Source: Flagellimonas marinaquae
Lineage (GTDB): Bacteria; Bacteroidota; Bacteroidia; Flavobacteriales; Flavobacteriaceae
Assembly: GCF_023716465.1 (NCBI RefSeq)
Contig: NZ_CP092415.1
Span: 1,775,501 to 1,839,500, forward strand
Direction: 5' to 3'
DNA: 64,000 nucleotides
Positions 34,515 to 42,384 of the stretch are shown here, in pieces; positions within the stretch are counted from its first letter, which is position 1, and every line of letters starts with the position of its first letter. The notes beneath the pieces were generated by a model. It was not told the DNA's origin and made no database searches. It was given only the letters and a program-made list of their open reading frames with translations. Made by a program: the position numbers and the translations under genes.

Positions 34515-34865
34515 TTAAATGTTTGTGGTCAAAAATTGGACATTAGGAGATCCTGTTGTTGGACAGCGGTCAAACTTTACCACTTTTAGCCTACCTTTAT
34601 CTTCCAAATTTCGTTTTACTTGACAGATATACTTTTGGGGTATTCCTGTTTGCTTAGAAACTGTTGATGCAGTTGTTGTGTTCTCCTTAAGGAATTGAAT
34701 AATTCGCCTTGTATATTCTTGTCTAAAGACAGACGGTCTATAGGGCAACCCAAAGGATTTGCATATTGTAGGCTGTTCAAGTACATCAATGTATTTGGAT
34801 TCCCTAACATATTTGATTAATCGGACTAAATTACCGTTCTTATTTGTTCTGGTGATGCTTTCCAT
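34515..34865 (-). CDS. HTH DNA-binding protein, 116 aa
   Basis: The C-terminal half carries a helix-turn-helix: RRIIQFLKENTTTASTVSKQ, then GIPQKYICQVKRNLEDKGRL. This resembles winged-helix proteins that recur on Bacteroidota mobile elements. The ATG at 34865 is 12 bp after the stop of the small excisionase-like gene, so they are co-transcribed. A role as element regulator is inferred. Confidence 0.7.
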   Translation of the reverse strand: MESITRTNKNGNLVRLIKYVRESKYIDVLEQPTICKSFGLPYRPSVFRQEYTRRIIQFLKENTTTASTVSKQTGIPQKYICQVKRNLEDKGRLKVVKFDRCPTTGSPNVQFLTTNI

Positions 34866-34877
34866 ATTGCCCGGTTT

Positions 34878-35150
34878 TTATAGTTCGACTAATGCAGATT
34901 CTACTTCGCTACGCTTATAATATACCTTGCCGGATATACCGTAGGATTGAAGTACGCCCTTTTTTGTCCAAAGGTATAAAGTGCTTAGGTTGATGTTCAG
35001 CAGTTGGGCAGTTGCCTTCCTGCTTAAAAATTCTTCTGGGGTCTTGGGTTGGAAACTTTTTTTGAGTTCCTCTAATTGGCTTTTTACGTTTTCTGTAATG
35101 GCCTTTTGTAGTTGTTCGGGCGTTGTGCCAATAAATTGTAATTGTTCCAT
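34878..35150 (-). CDS. MerR/excisionase-type HTH protein, 90 aa
   Basis: The C-terminal part is the HTH_17-type domain common beside Bacteroidota integrases: EEFLSRKATAQLLNINLSTL, LYLWTKKGVLQSYGI, KVYYKRSEVESAL. Such proteins act as excisionases or regulators. The frame extends to a GTG at 35198, but the ATG at 35150 (MEQLQF) gives the usual length. It lies 362 bp from the integrase gene. Confidence 0.8.
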   Translation of the reverse strand: MEQLQFIGTTPEQLQKAITENVKSQLEELKKSFQPKTPEEFLSRKATAQLLNINLSTLYLWTKKGVLQSYGISGKVYYKRSEVESALVEL

Positions 35151-35512
35151 TTTAAGTGTTATTAAGAAATTAGACATTTGGCCAATTTCCCGCCTCACTT
35201 AAATAGTTTACCTTTGAATTTCTCACATTACAAAGGGCTTTAGATTTTGCTTCGGCAGGTCTTTAGCCTTTTTTTATAATTCTGATGTAAAATTATTGTA
35301 ATCCCTTTAAAGCATGGTGCAATTTAAAGGCCGTGTTCTCCACAGAATTTCAACTTGGGAGTGGTTAATGATTGTATTTCAATCACATAGAGGTTTTTTA
35401 TTTTGTCAACATATGTTTCACATATGAAACAATAGAAATCAATTATTGATTTTTTCTTGTCGTCTTAGTACCGTTTTTTAAGGTAGATATATTGCAGCCG
35501 ATTAATTATGAT
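35151..35512. other. intergenic region with operator-like palindrome
   Basis: No gene is visible. TGTTTCA-CATA-TGAAACA at 35414-35431 is a perfect 7-bp inverted repeat, and AATCAATTATTGATT near 35436 is another palindrome followed by a T run, possibly the integrase terminator. The region lies between the integrase stop and the excisionase-like gene start. Confidence 0.5.
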
Positions 35513-36850
35513 TTACTCATTGGATGCCCTTGGTGTTATTTTGAGTTGAGGTTCCTTTTTGCGTTGGTCTTCTTTTTCCATTGCATCAAATTTAGCCCTT
35601 GCAATCCTTGAAAGGGTAGGGTCTGATTTGTCAATGTAGGTTAGGAAATTACGTTCGTTTACATGGCCTGTAATATTCATAATCTCCTGTGTAGACCATG
35701 TGCCCAGGTTGTAGAAGTTGCACGCAAATGAACGCCTGCCAGTATGGTTGCTGATTAATTTATGTTTTGGGTAAAGTCCTTTTTTTCCGTTATACCTTCC
35801 TTCGACTTTTTGTCTTAAACCAGAAATACGGCAAACTTCTTTTATCAATGTGGATAAAGTGGTGCGTTGGCTTTGCTCGTTTTCACTAAACTTAGGTGGA
35901 AAGTCATTGCCATATCTTTTGAGTACTGCATCTACTTTGTAGTGAATTGGTATTTCAATGTTCTTAGCTGTTTTGAATTGTTTTAGAACAATGTATTTGC
36001 CCCCGTCTATGGTCTGGATATTGTTTTTAGTAAATCTGTGAAGGTCTGAAATACGTTGTGCAGTATAACAAGAGATAATGAACCAATCCTTTGCAATTTG
36101 TAAACGTTCGTTGGGCATTTCTTTTTCAATAATCTGGTCTATTTCCTCAAAGGTCAAATAGGTAACAATGTTTTCGTCTTGGAAGCCTTTAATGTTCATA
36201 TAGTCCGGGTCTACCTTGCACCCGTTCAATTGTGCATCCCTAACAATGGTTTTAAGGCGTTTAATGTACCTTCCTTTGGTGTTTATGCTCTTTGTTTCTA
36301 TATCGGTCAGAAAGTCTAGGAAGTCGACTGCAAAACTTGTGTTCACTTCCTTTATTTTCAACTTATGGCCTTTGTGTTTCTGGTACTTATCCAATATTTT
36401 AGAAAAGTTGAGGTACTTATCTAGTGTGTTTTGTTTGTAGTGGTATTTGATGTTGTTTCTTATGTAGGTTCTTTTCTTTAGGTCTTCGCAATACCAGTTT
36501 GAATATGGGACTAAAAATTCTTTTTCCTTTATCGGTTCAAGGTTGTTGAACTTTTGGACAATGGCCTTTAGTTGTTTACTTTCAATATCCAACAAACTTT
36601 TGTTTTCGGCTTTTTCCACCTCATCGATAAACTTGTCCAGTTCTTTAGCAAGATCAATAAGGCGGTTTTTTAATTTCTTGTTTTGTGCAATGTTTTCTTT
36701 AGGAAGGTTGGTGGTGTAGTTCCAGTCCTTGGCATTTTGAATTGTTAAGCCTGTTGAAAGCCTAAAATCTTTATTTCTACCAATGTTGAGCCTAAAATAT
36801 ATTTTGTTAGTTCCAGTCTTTTTGTACGGATAGAATTTAATGTTTGCCAT
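35513..36850 (-). CDS. tyrosine recombinase (integrase) of element B
   Basis: A 445-residue site-specific recombinase with an N-terminal arm-binding domain, a SAM-like core-binding region (about 100-220) and a catalytic domain. Visible catalytic residues are the Arg in SCYTAQRISDLHRFT, the H-x-x-R in SNHTGRRSFACNFY, the GH in MNITGHVNERNFLTY and the nucleophile Tyr405. It is distinct from the element A enzyme. The ATG is 33 bp from the nearest arm-type repeat and 182 bp from the att core. Confidence 0.93.
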   Translation of the reverse strand: MANIKFYPYKKTGTNKIYFRLNIGRNKDFRLSTGLTIQNAKDWNYTTNLPKENIAQNKKLKNRLIDLAKELDKFIDEVEKAENKSLLDIESKQLKAIVQKFNNLEPIKEKEFLVPYSNWYCEDLKKRTYIRNNIKYHYKQNTLDKYLNFSKILDKYQKHKGHKLKIKEVNTSFAVDFLDFLTDIETKSINTKGRYIKRLKTIVRDAQLNGCKVDPDYMNIKGFQDENIVTYLTFEEIDQIIEKEMPNERLQIAKDWFIISCYTAQRISDLHRFTKNNIQTIDGGKYIVLKQFKTAKNIEIPIHYKVDAVLKRYGNDFPPKFSENEQSQRTTLSTLIKEVCRISGLRQKVEGRYNGKKGLYPKHKLISNHTGRRSFACNFYNLGTWSTQEIMNITGHVNERNFLTYIDKSDPTLSRIARAKFDAMEKEDQRKKEPQLKITPRASNE

Positions 36851-36882
36851 GTTGGTGCATTTTGAACAAAAGCAAATTACTG

Positions 36883-36914
36883 TTTAATCCAATTTTATCC
36901 AACATTTTATCCAA
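36883..36914 (+). repeat. right arm-type repeats of element B
   Basis: TTTTATCCAA occurs at 36893-36902 and 36905-36914 (12-bp spacing), preceded by a variant TTTAATCCAA at 36883-36892. The pair matches 30737-30758 in sequence, spacing and orientation, and lies between the integrase start and the att core. Confidence 0.7.
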
Positions 36915-37031
36915 CATTTTTAATTGTGTAAACAATTATATTAGGACAAAAACAAGTTGTGTATACTATAAATACTAGGTTTGTAGAAATATAATGATTG
37001 TTCGTTATCTACCAAAAAATGATAATTGCAC

Positions 37032-37048
37032 CCCAAGAGGGGGAGCAG
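37032..37048 (+). repeat. attR of element B (17-bp tRNA-Asn 3' end)
   Basis: CCCAAGAGGGGGAGCAG repeats the T-arm/acceptor end of the tRNA-Asn gene exactly. Identity stops immediately on both sides. It marks the border between element B and the chromosome or T6SS side. Confidence 0.88.
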
Positions 37049-37055
37049 GTAAACA

Positions 37056-37096
37056 AAAACGGTTGTACTTTTTAAAAGTGTAACCGTTTTATTTTT
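37056..37096. terminator. terminator after attR, original tRNA-Asn terminator
   Basis: AAAACGGTT pairs with AACCGTTTT, with further pairing inside (ACTTT/AAAGT), and T runs on both sides. It probably ended the original tRNA transcript and now can also end the T6SS operon arriving from the right. The rest of the 423-bp gap to 37273 shows nothing else. Confidence 0.82.
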
Positions 37097-37273
37097 AAAT
37101 AGTTGATGCTTCTACAAGTATCTAAACATCGTCTTTGTAAGTATCATTACCAATATTCATTTAGGTTCCAAATTCGAAGTATGGGACAAACCCATAATTT
37201 GATGAAGAAGTCAGACAAGTAAATACTCTTTAATATATACACATTAAAATAAGCAGTTCTATCTAAGGAAAGT

Positions 37274-38068
37274 TTACAATTTCTCAAGATAAAGTAAAAC
37301 AAATAGAAAAATGATGATTGAATTACAAACCGCCAAGTTATTTATAAGAATGTTCGCATCGTCATTCACTTGTTGTAAATGAATTTGTAAATCCGTCAAT
37401 TTTTCATGATGGGTTTTTGTAATACTGTCCAAAGCTATGTTCAAATGATTTACTTCGTTGGCAATTATCTTATTTATTGCATTTTGTCTAAAGAATGATG
37501 AAGATATGGCACTTCGTGCTTTATCATCGTAATCTTCGGAATTTGATATATATAGATTTTTCTGGTTCCCTATGGTTTTTGCCTCCCAAGCAATTTCAAC
37601 ATTTTCTTCCAAGAGCATTTTTGCAGGATGCTGTATTTGCCAGTAAGTATACGTGGAATATGCTATCACAAGGAGGCCTAAAATCAGAATAAAGGGTTTG
37701 AAAATAGAAGTAAAAAGAGTGTCTTTTCTAGGCTTTAAAGAGGTTACATAATACATTTTAGGATTGTTTTCCCTGTTTGTGGTTTTCATTTTGGTGTCCT
37801 CATATTTTAATGAATCTTCATAGAGTTCCATTTGTTCAAGAAAAGCTATCCTGTCCAAACTATATTTGCCAAGATATAGATTGACCTTATTGTGCATTAC
37901 AAGCCAATCCAATACCTCCCGAATTTGTCTCTCTGAGATTTCAGGATTGTTAATGCGCCATAAAACATCCTTCGGTGCCATTTCTGCAGCTTTCTGAACA
38001 TTTTCCAGATACATGATTTTTAACACTATTTCGTGTAATGGCACCCCAGTAACTTTTTTAATGCTCAT
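37274..38068 (-). CDS. T6SSiii-associated winged-helix/membrane protein (DUF5457-like)
   Basis: The N-terminal about 75 residues look like a winged helix (ISERQIREVLDWLVMHNKVN, then YLGKYSLDRI). A membrane helix sits near residue 130 (FKPFILILGLLVIAYSTYTY), a coiled-coil-like stretch follows, and a second helix ends the protein (NSIIIFLFVLLYLEKL). It is the last gene of the T6SS operon, its start overlapping the tssR stop by one base. I believe it matches a T6SSiii-associated DUF (DUF5457), but I am not certain of the number. Role unknown. Confidence 0.6.
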   Translation of the reverse strand: MSIKKVTGVPLHEIVLKIMYLENVQKAAEMAPKDVLWRINNPEISERQIREVLDWLVMHNKVNLYLGKYSLDRIAFLEQMELYEDSLKYEDTKMKTTNRENNPKMYYVTSLKPRKDTLFTSIFKPFILILGLLVIAYSTYTYWQIQHPAKMLLEENVEIAWEAKTIGNQKNLYISNSEDYDDKARSAISSSFFRQNAINKIIANEVNHLNIALDSITKTHHEKLTDLQIHLQQVNDDANILINNLAVCNSIIIFLFVLLYLEKL

Positions 38069-40431
38069 TACAGTAGGTTTTCTTCGTTTATGAAGTAGTA
38101 AATAGTATTGGATCCATCCTCAATAGGTTCGAAATATGAATCGTTCAGATGGTTTTCCAAAAAATTTATTTTTTTTCGGAGTGATGCCATCCAATCCGTA
38201 AATTCTTCATGGGAAAACATTCGTTTACTGTCAACATCTTTGATTTTCATTGTACTTAATATTGTATCCCTCACTGGGATTCCGGTTTTCATGTACAAAA
38301 TGTTTCCAAGTGTTGCATTTCTTTTCAAAGCTTTTTGATACATGAGTTTATTTAAACCTCTTACAGATTTTCTATAAACTTTTAAGAGGTGCTTGCGTTT
38401 TCTATTATCCAAAAGGTTATCGGCCATAGGTATGATCGCTTCATAGTTCTGTATGAGCACATCTAGCTCCTCTTTGGTTAACATGTACCCTGTATTAGTG
38501 TTTGAATTATCTTTTGGATTTATGAAAAGACTCTCATAGTATTGCTCATAGACTTGGTTCTTTGGTAGGTAGGATATTCCAGATAAATAAATATCATCCT
38601 TGTCTATGAGTTTTAGCAGCCTTTTTGATGGGATGCTCCGTAAAAAGCCTAATTCGACCGCTGAGCTTTCCAAAGACTTTATAAACATTTTGTTGAAGCG
38701 TAGTGTTCGAGTGAGCAACGAGTCCAATGCCTTGTCAAACGATATTTGAGATAAGGATTTGTTTATTTTAGGGAAGACGATACCTCCACTGTAAACGCTA
38801 TTTTCTGGGGGATTGTGAATAAAAATATTATCGGTATCAGAGGGTATGTTGGTATATAGGTTCTTTGTTTTTACCAATCGGTTCATAACAGTAAAATCCT
38901 TCAAAAACTCAGCATATTCCTCTCCAACTTTGTTCACTATCAATTTGGCTTGCAATGTATAATCCTGATACTTGTTCTGGATATTGTTCTCCATTTGATA
39001 GAAAAGAAGCTTTGAGGAACTTTTAGCTAATTTTTCTATGGAATTATGCAATCTTGTTGATACTATTTGTTTGTTCGAACCATTGGGCAAGCTCAAACGA
39101 TCTTCACCTATTACGAGTACAATATTGTTTTCAAAACCTGGCAGTTTGGCATCATTGGTAATGAAGTCAAAACATTTTATGATTCCATCATTGTTAACTG
39201 CTTCGGGAGTGATTTTTCCTAAAAAGACATTCTGAAGATAATCCAGCCATTTGGAAAATGAAACGGTTTTATCAACATAATAAAAATCACCACAGCCATA
39301 AGAGCTTGCACTAAAGGTGAATTCGTAATCTTTTAGCATTTTGTTTTTAGTGGCCAATAGCCATATTCGTTGTAGCGAGGCAATCTGTAAAAGCAATTTT
39401 TTGCGCTGTTCTTTACCGCAGTCAAAAATGAGATGAAAGTTGATTTTTTTGTTATCGTTTTTGATATTTGGAATCTCGCTTAAAGGGAGGTCATGGCCTT
39501 TTACATTAATGAGCTTGTTATCATTATTGTTCCATACATAGAGAGGAGCAATGATTTCTGTGGCCAGGGAATCTATGGTGTTGCACCCTCGACTTCTTTC
39601 GAATACGATGGAATTTACAATCTCTCTGTCGGCAATGGTATCTGGAGAGCCCCATGCTTTTATGGATGACCCCTCGTTTAATTTATGAATTTTTCTTTGT
39701 CCAATTGGAATTATCAATTTTGACGATATCCAGCCCATTTTTCTCTTAACAGAATCTGCCAGGGACATATTGTCCAGATTGGAGACCAGTGCAGCGGTTT
39801 TGGACGGGTTGTATTTATACAAATACACCATTTGGTTTATCTTCAGATATATTTTTGACTTTTTATTTAGTTTTGGATCCATGTATACATGGACGGTGTC
39901 TTTATTAATAAATTCCTTTAGATTATAAATGGTCTCTAAATCGTGAAACCCTATCATATACTGAATCGGTCTTAGATTTTTTGGATCTGTTATTGGTTGT
40001 TGATAATGTAAAAGGTTGCTTTTGTGCATCCAGCCTATGTAAGGAACTTTTTTTATGTCTGAAAATGTGCTTTTTCCATTGAATAAGAAAGAGAACATAC
40101 CCTTTGGTTTTCCTATGGCTGTTGGTTTGTAAGCTACCACTTGCACAAAATCCCCATCGTCTCCAATCACATAATATGGGTTTAAAAAGCCTTGTTTTTC
40201 CCCTCGCTTTAATCCCAGTTGGTCTATATAAGAGAAGTTATTGGCCCTGTCAGAATAGACAATTTTCAAGTTCTTGTTTTTCTTTTGTTTTCTACAACCT
40301 GTTTTGTCTAGAAGATTATAGGTGTTTTTCCCGATTTTATCCACCTTGGAATACTTGCCATACCCTGCACAGCCAATTAACATAAGGCCCAGGAAGATGA
40401 ACATTATACTATGTATGAGCTGCTTATTCAT
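38068..40431 (-). CDS. tssR: TssR, T6SSiii lipoprotein
   Basis: A 787-residue protein with a lipoprotein signal (IMFIFLGLMLIGCAGYGKY, Cys about residue 22), found only in T6SSiii loci. It is thought to be part of the membrane complex that replaces TssJLM in Bacteroidota. The central part contains a von Willebrand-like or SH3-like region (NFHLIFDCGKEQRKKLLLQI; YVDKTVSFSKWLDYLQ). The frame opens at 40458, but the ATG at 40431 is right before the signal peptide and overlaps the PKD gene end by 8 bp. Confidence 0.85.
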   Translation of the reverse strand: MNKQLIHSIMFIFLGLMLIGCAGYGKYSKVDKIGKNTYNLLDKTGCRKQKKNKNLKIVYSDRANNFSYIDQLGLKRGEKQGFLNPYYVIGDDGDFVQVVAYKPTAIGKPKGMFSFLFNGKSTFSDIKKVPYIGWMHKSNLLHYQQPITDPKNLRPIQYMIGFHDLETIYNLKEFINKDTVHVYMDPKLNKKSKIYLKINQMVYLYKYNPSKTAALVSNLDNMSLADSVKRKMGWISSKLIIPIGQRKIHKLNEGSSIKAWGSPDTIADREIVNSIVFERSRGCNTIDSLATEIIAPLYVWNNNDNKLINVKGHDLPLSEIPNIKNDNKKINFHLIFDCGKEQRKKLLLQIASLQRIWLLATKNKMLKDYEFTFSASSYGCGDFYYVDKTVSFSKWLDYLQNVFLGKITPEAVNNDGIIKCFDFITNDAKLPGFENNIVLVIGEDRLSLPNGSNKQIVSTRLHNSIEKLAKSSSKLLFYQMENNIQNKYQDYTLQAKLIVNKVGEEYAEFLKDFTVMNRLVKTKNLYTNIPSDTDNIFIHNPPENSVYSGGIVFPKINKSLSQISFDKALDSLLTRTLRFNKMFIKSLESSAVELGFLRSIPSKRLLKLIDKDDIYLSGISYLPKNQVYEQYYESLFINPKDNSNTNTGYMLTKEELDVLIQNYEAIIPMADNLLDNRKRKHLLKVYRKSVRGLNKLMYQKALKRNATLGNILYMKTGIPVRDTILSTMKIKDVDSKRMFSHEEFTDWMASLRKKINFLENHLNDSYFEPIEDGSNTIYYFINEENLL

Positions 40432-41425
40432 TGGTAATGGTACTTTGCATAACCTCAATTCGTTTTACACAATTACAGAGTTTCATATTGGCCGAGTCTA
40501 CGGCAGTCTCTACTCTAACTTCATTGATGTCGATTGTAGAGGAGCCTTTGCCTTCTAAATAATGTAGGCCTTGGCTGTAACTATATAGGTCGTTGTACTT
40601 TTTCCCATTGATAATTACTACGATATCTTGTCGGTCGCTTAATTCACATTCTTTGTGATATGTGTTCTCTATGTGGCGTAAGTTGAGTTTCACCGTGGCT
40701 TGATCCCATACCTTGGCATCCGCAATAGCCTGAAAATGTTTTTTTATATCTTCAGCCGCTTTTTTTGCACAATCCTGCTCTTCAATAATGCTGAAAAGAG
40801 GAGAAACTTCTATAATGTGGGTCACTGGGTATTTGGATTTGTTGGTGCGGAGGGTAACCCGGTAAGTCCCCGGATTCTTATAGGTATATATCACTTGCCT
40901 TTCATTGGCGTCTATTGCGCCCGATTCCCCAAAGCTCCATTCGTAATTGGTGGCTCCTGGAGAATGTGCCGAAAATACAAGTTGCTCATCCACAAACCCT
41001 TCATTAACACCATATATCTTTGGAATTGAATCTAAAGCGTTATGAGTTTGGGTACTCACAACATCGATGTATTTTGGAACCTCGAATTTGTTGTCCACAG
41101 TAAGAGTTATTAAATACCTGCCTTGAGTTTCAAAACGGTACTCTGTGTTTGGGCCGCCATCTCCCAAGGTTTCCTCTGCCGATATGCGATTTTGTCCTCC
41201 ATCACCAAATTCCCAGAGAAGCTCTCTGTTGGTAAAGGCATCCACATCGTTTACTTTGAAATATAGGTTCTCTCCGACTTCAAATTGCAGGTTTCCATTA
41301 TGATCAGAGATAGAGAAATCAAGGTTGGCCAAATTGGTCCTAAAAGGCATAAAAATGGCAATTAGTAGCGCAATTAAGGTACATCCCAATAAAACAGACA
41401 GGGTTATAATTCGTGTTGGTTTCAT
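40424..41425 (-). CDS. PKD-domain membrane protein, TssP candidate
   Basis: The 333-residue protein has an N-terminal membrane helix (TLSVLLGCTLIALLIAIFM) and two PKD-type Ig-like domains facing the periplasm, marked by LLWEFGDGGQN and YEWSFGESGA. A C-terminal domain with several cysteines follows (VDSANMKLCNCVKRIEVMQ). It sits between a small membrane gene and tssR. Its place and PKD content fit the T6SSiii component called TssP, but the name is assigned from order rather than from a sequence match. Confidence 0.7.
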   Translation of the reverse strand: MKPTRIITLSVLLGCTLIALLIAIFMPFRTNLANLDFSISDHNGNLQFEVGENLYFKVNDVDAFTNRELLWEFGDGGQNRISAEETLGDGGPNTEYRFETQGRYLITLTVDNKFEVPKYIDVVSTQTHNALDSIPKIYGVNEGFVDEQLVFSAHSPGATNYEWSFGESGAIDANERQVIYTYKNPGTYRVTLRTNKSKYPVTHIIEVSPLFSIIEEQDCAKKAAEDIKKHFQAIADAKVWDQATVKLNLRHIENTYHKECELSDRQDIVVIINGKKYNDLYSYSQGLHYLEGKGSSTIDINEVRVETAVDSANMKLCNCVKRIEVMQSTITNE

Positions 41426-41426
41426 C

Positions 41427-41876
41427 TTATTCTATTTTTGCCTCACATTCTTTATAGTTGCTTCCAACTATTTTTTTTCCGTGTATTATAGCGCAATGGG
41501 CTTCGCGTGAATCCATATATATTTTCAATAGACGAGATGCTTGGGTGGAGAAAATATATTTGTAATTATTGTTATTTTCTTCATAGATGTCATCGATTTG
41601 GTTTATTTCTCTTTCAAGGTCGTTTTGAAGTTGTACCATGTTTACATTAAAGTCCAATTTTGAAATGGTATCGTGAAGTACCCAAATGTCCTGTGAGGTT
41701 TCTTTTTGTCTTTTTAAAACTGTTTCATATTCGTTGATTGCCACTAATAGTTTACGGTTGTTGTCTTGGGGTATCCTGAATATCATTTTTGTTAGAAGAA
41801 CATATATGATGATACTTGTGAAACTGAAAACGATAAAAAACTTTGCTTTTTTCCAAAAGGTCTCTTCCAAATGCAT
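41427..41876 (-). CDS. small T6SSiii membrane protein with coiled coil
   Basis: 149 residues: a single N-terminal membrane helix (KFFIVFSFTSIIIYVLLT) followed by a long helical, coiled-coil-like periplasmic part (LQNDLEREINQIDDIYEENN) and two cysteines at the end. The layout is the same as that of TssO directly upstream, so the two could form a hetero-oligomer. The PKD gene starts 1 bp after its stop. I cannot tell whether it is a TssO paralogue or a separate T6SSiii subunit. Confidence 0.65.
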   Translation of the reverse strand: MHLEETFWKKAKFFIVFSFTSIIIYVLLTKMIFRIPQDNNRKLLVAINEYETVLKRQKETSQDIWVLHDTISKLDFNVNMVQLQNDLEREINQIDDIYEENNNNYKYIFSTQASRLLKIYMDSREAHCAIIHGKKIVGSNYKECEAKIE

Positions 41877-41880
41877 GTTG

Positions 41881-42375
41881 TTACTGGTTTTTATTTTCTT
41901 TTTTGTTATATTTTTCTTTGCATTTCATGAGATACAATTTCAGCTGTTGTAATTCTTCCTTGTCAGCTTCCAACCTATCTAAAGTCTTCTGGATATCATC
42001 CACTTGGCTTATCATTTCTTTGAAGACTATAAAGCGATCTTCCTCCTTGTAATCCAGTCTTATCAATTCTGTTTCCAATGAGTCTACCGATTCTGAGATG
42101 TAGCTTTGGGAGATCCTATGCTGCCTTAAGGATCGGTTTTTGTTCTTGTATAGGTGAAGTAATTTGATGATATTTTCCATTTTATGGGATAATGTGGCTT
42201 GTGTGATGAATACTGCCTTATAATTCTCATGTCTTTCGTTGAGTATATTGATTCCTTTTTCACCGGTTTTAATAGTGAAGAAACCTAAGAAAAACAATAG
42301 GGTCAGCGTTACTGAAAAAACCAATGCAAATTTTAATATACCTTCCCTGCGTTCCTTTTTATTTAAAGCTTTCAT
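41881..42375 (-). CDS. tssO: TssO, T6SSiii transmembrane protein
   Basis: 164 residues with a basic cytosolic start (KALNKKERREGILK), one membrane helix (FALVFSVTLTLLFFLGFFTI) and a long helical periplasmic region. This is the TssO layout. TssO is one of the Bacteroidota-specific membrane subunits. It is followed 4 bp later by a similar small gene and preceded 9 bp by tssK. Confidence 0.75.
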   Translation of the reverse strand: MKALNKKERREGILKFALVFSVTLTLLFFLGFFTIKTGEKGINILNERHENYKAVFITQATLSHKMENIIKLLHLYKNKNRSLRQHRISQSYISESVDSLETELIRLDYKEEDRFIVFKEMISQVDDIQKTLDRLEADKEELQQLKLYLMKCKEKYNKKENKNQ

Positions 42376-42384
42376 TGCAATATG

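Larger units (their letters stand above)
30686..37048. mobile_element. integrative element B at tRNA-Asn (about 6.4 kb)
   Basis: It is bounded by the tRNA-derived repeat at 30640-30685 and a 17-bp copy of the tRNA terminus at 37032-37048. It encodes a tyrosine recombinase beside its right end, two small HTH proteins, a frame-broken gpII-like Rep, a repeat-rich non-coding region and a four-gene GHKL/STAS operon. All genes are on one strand. The size and Rep suggest a small element that once replicated by rolling circle (plasmid- or filamentous-phage-like). No capsid or conjugation genes are visible. Confidence 0.85.

Noticed and set aside
35513..36850. Element B as a complete prophage
   Set aside because: No capsid, terminase, tail or filamentous-phage assembly genes are seen; only Rep, HTH, integrase and cargo.
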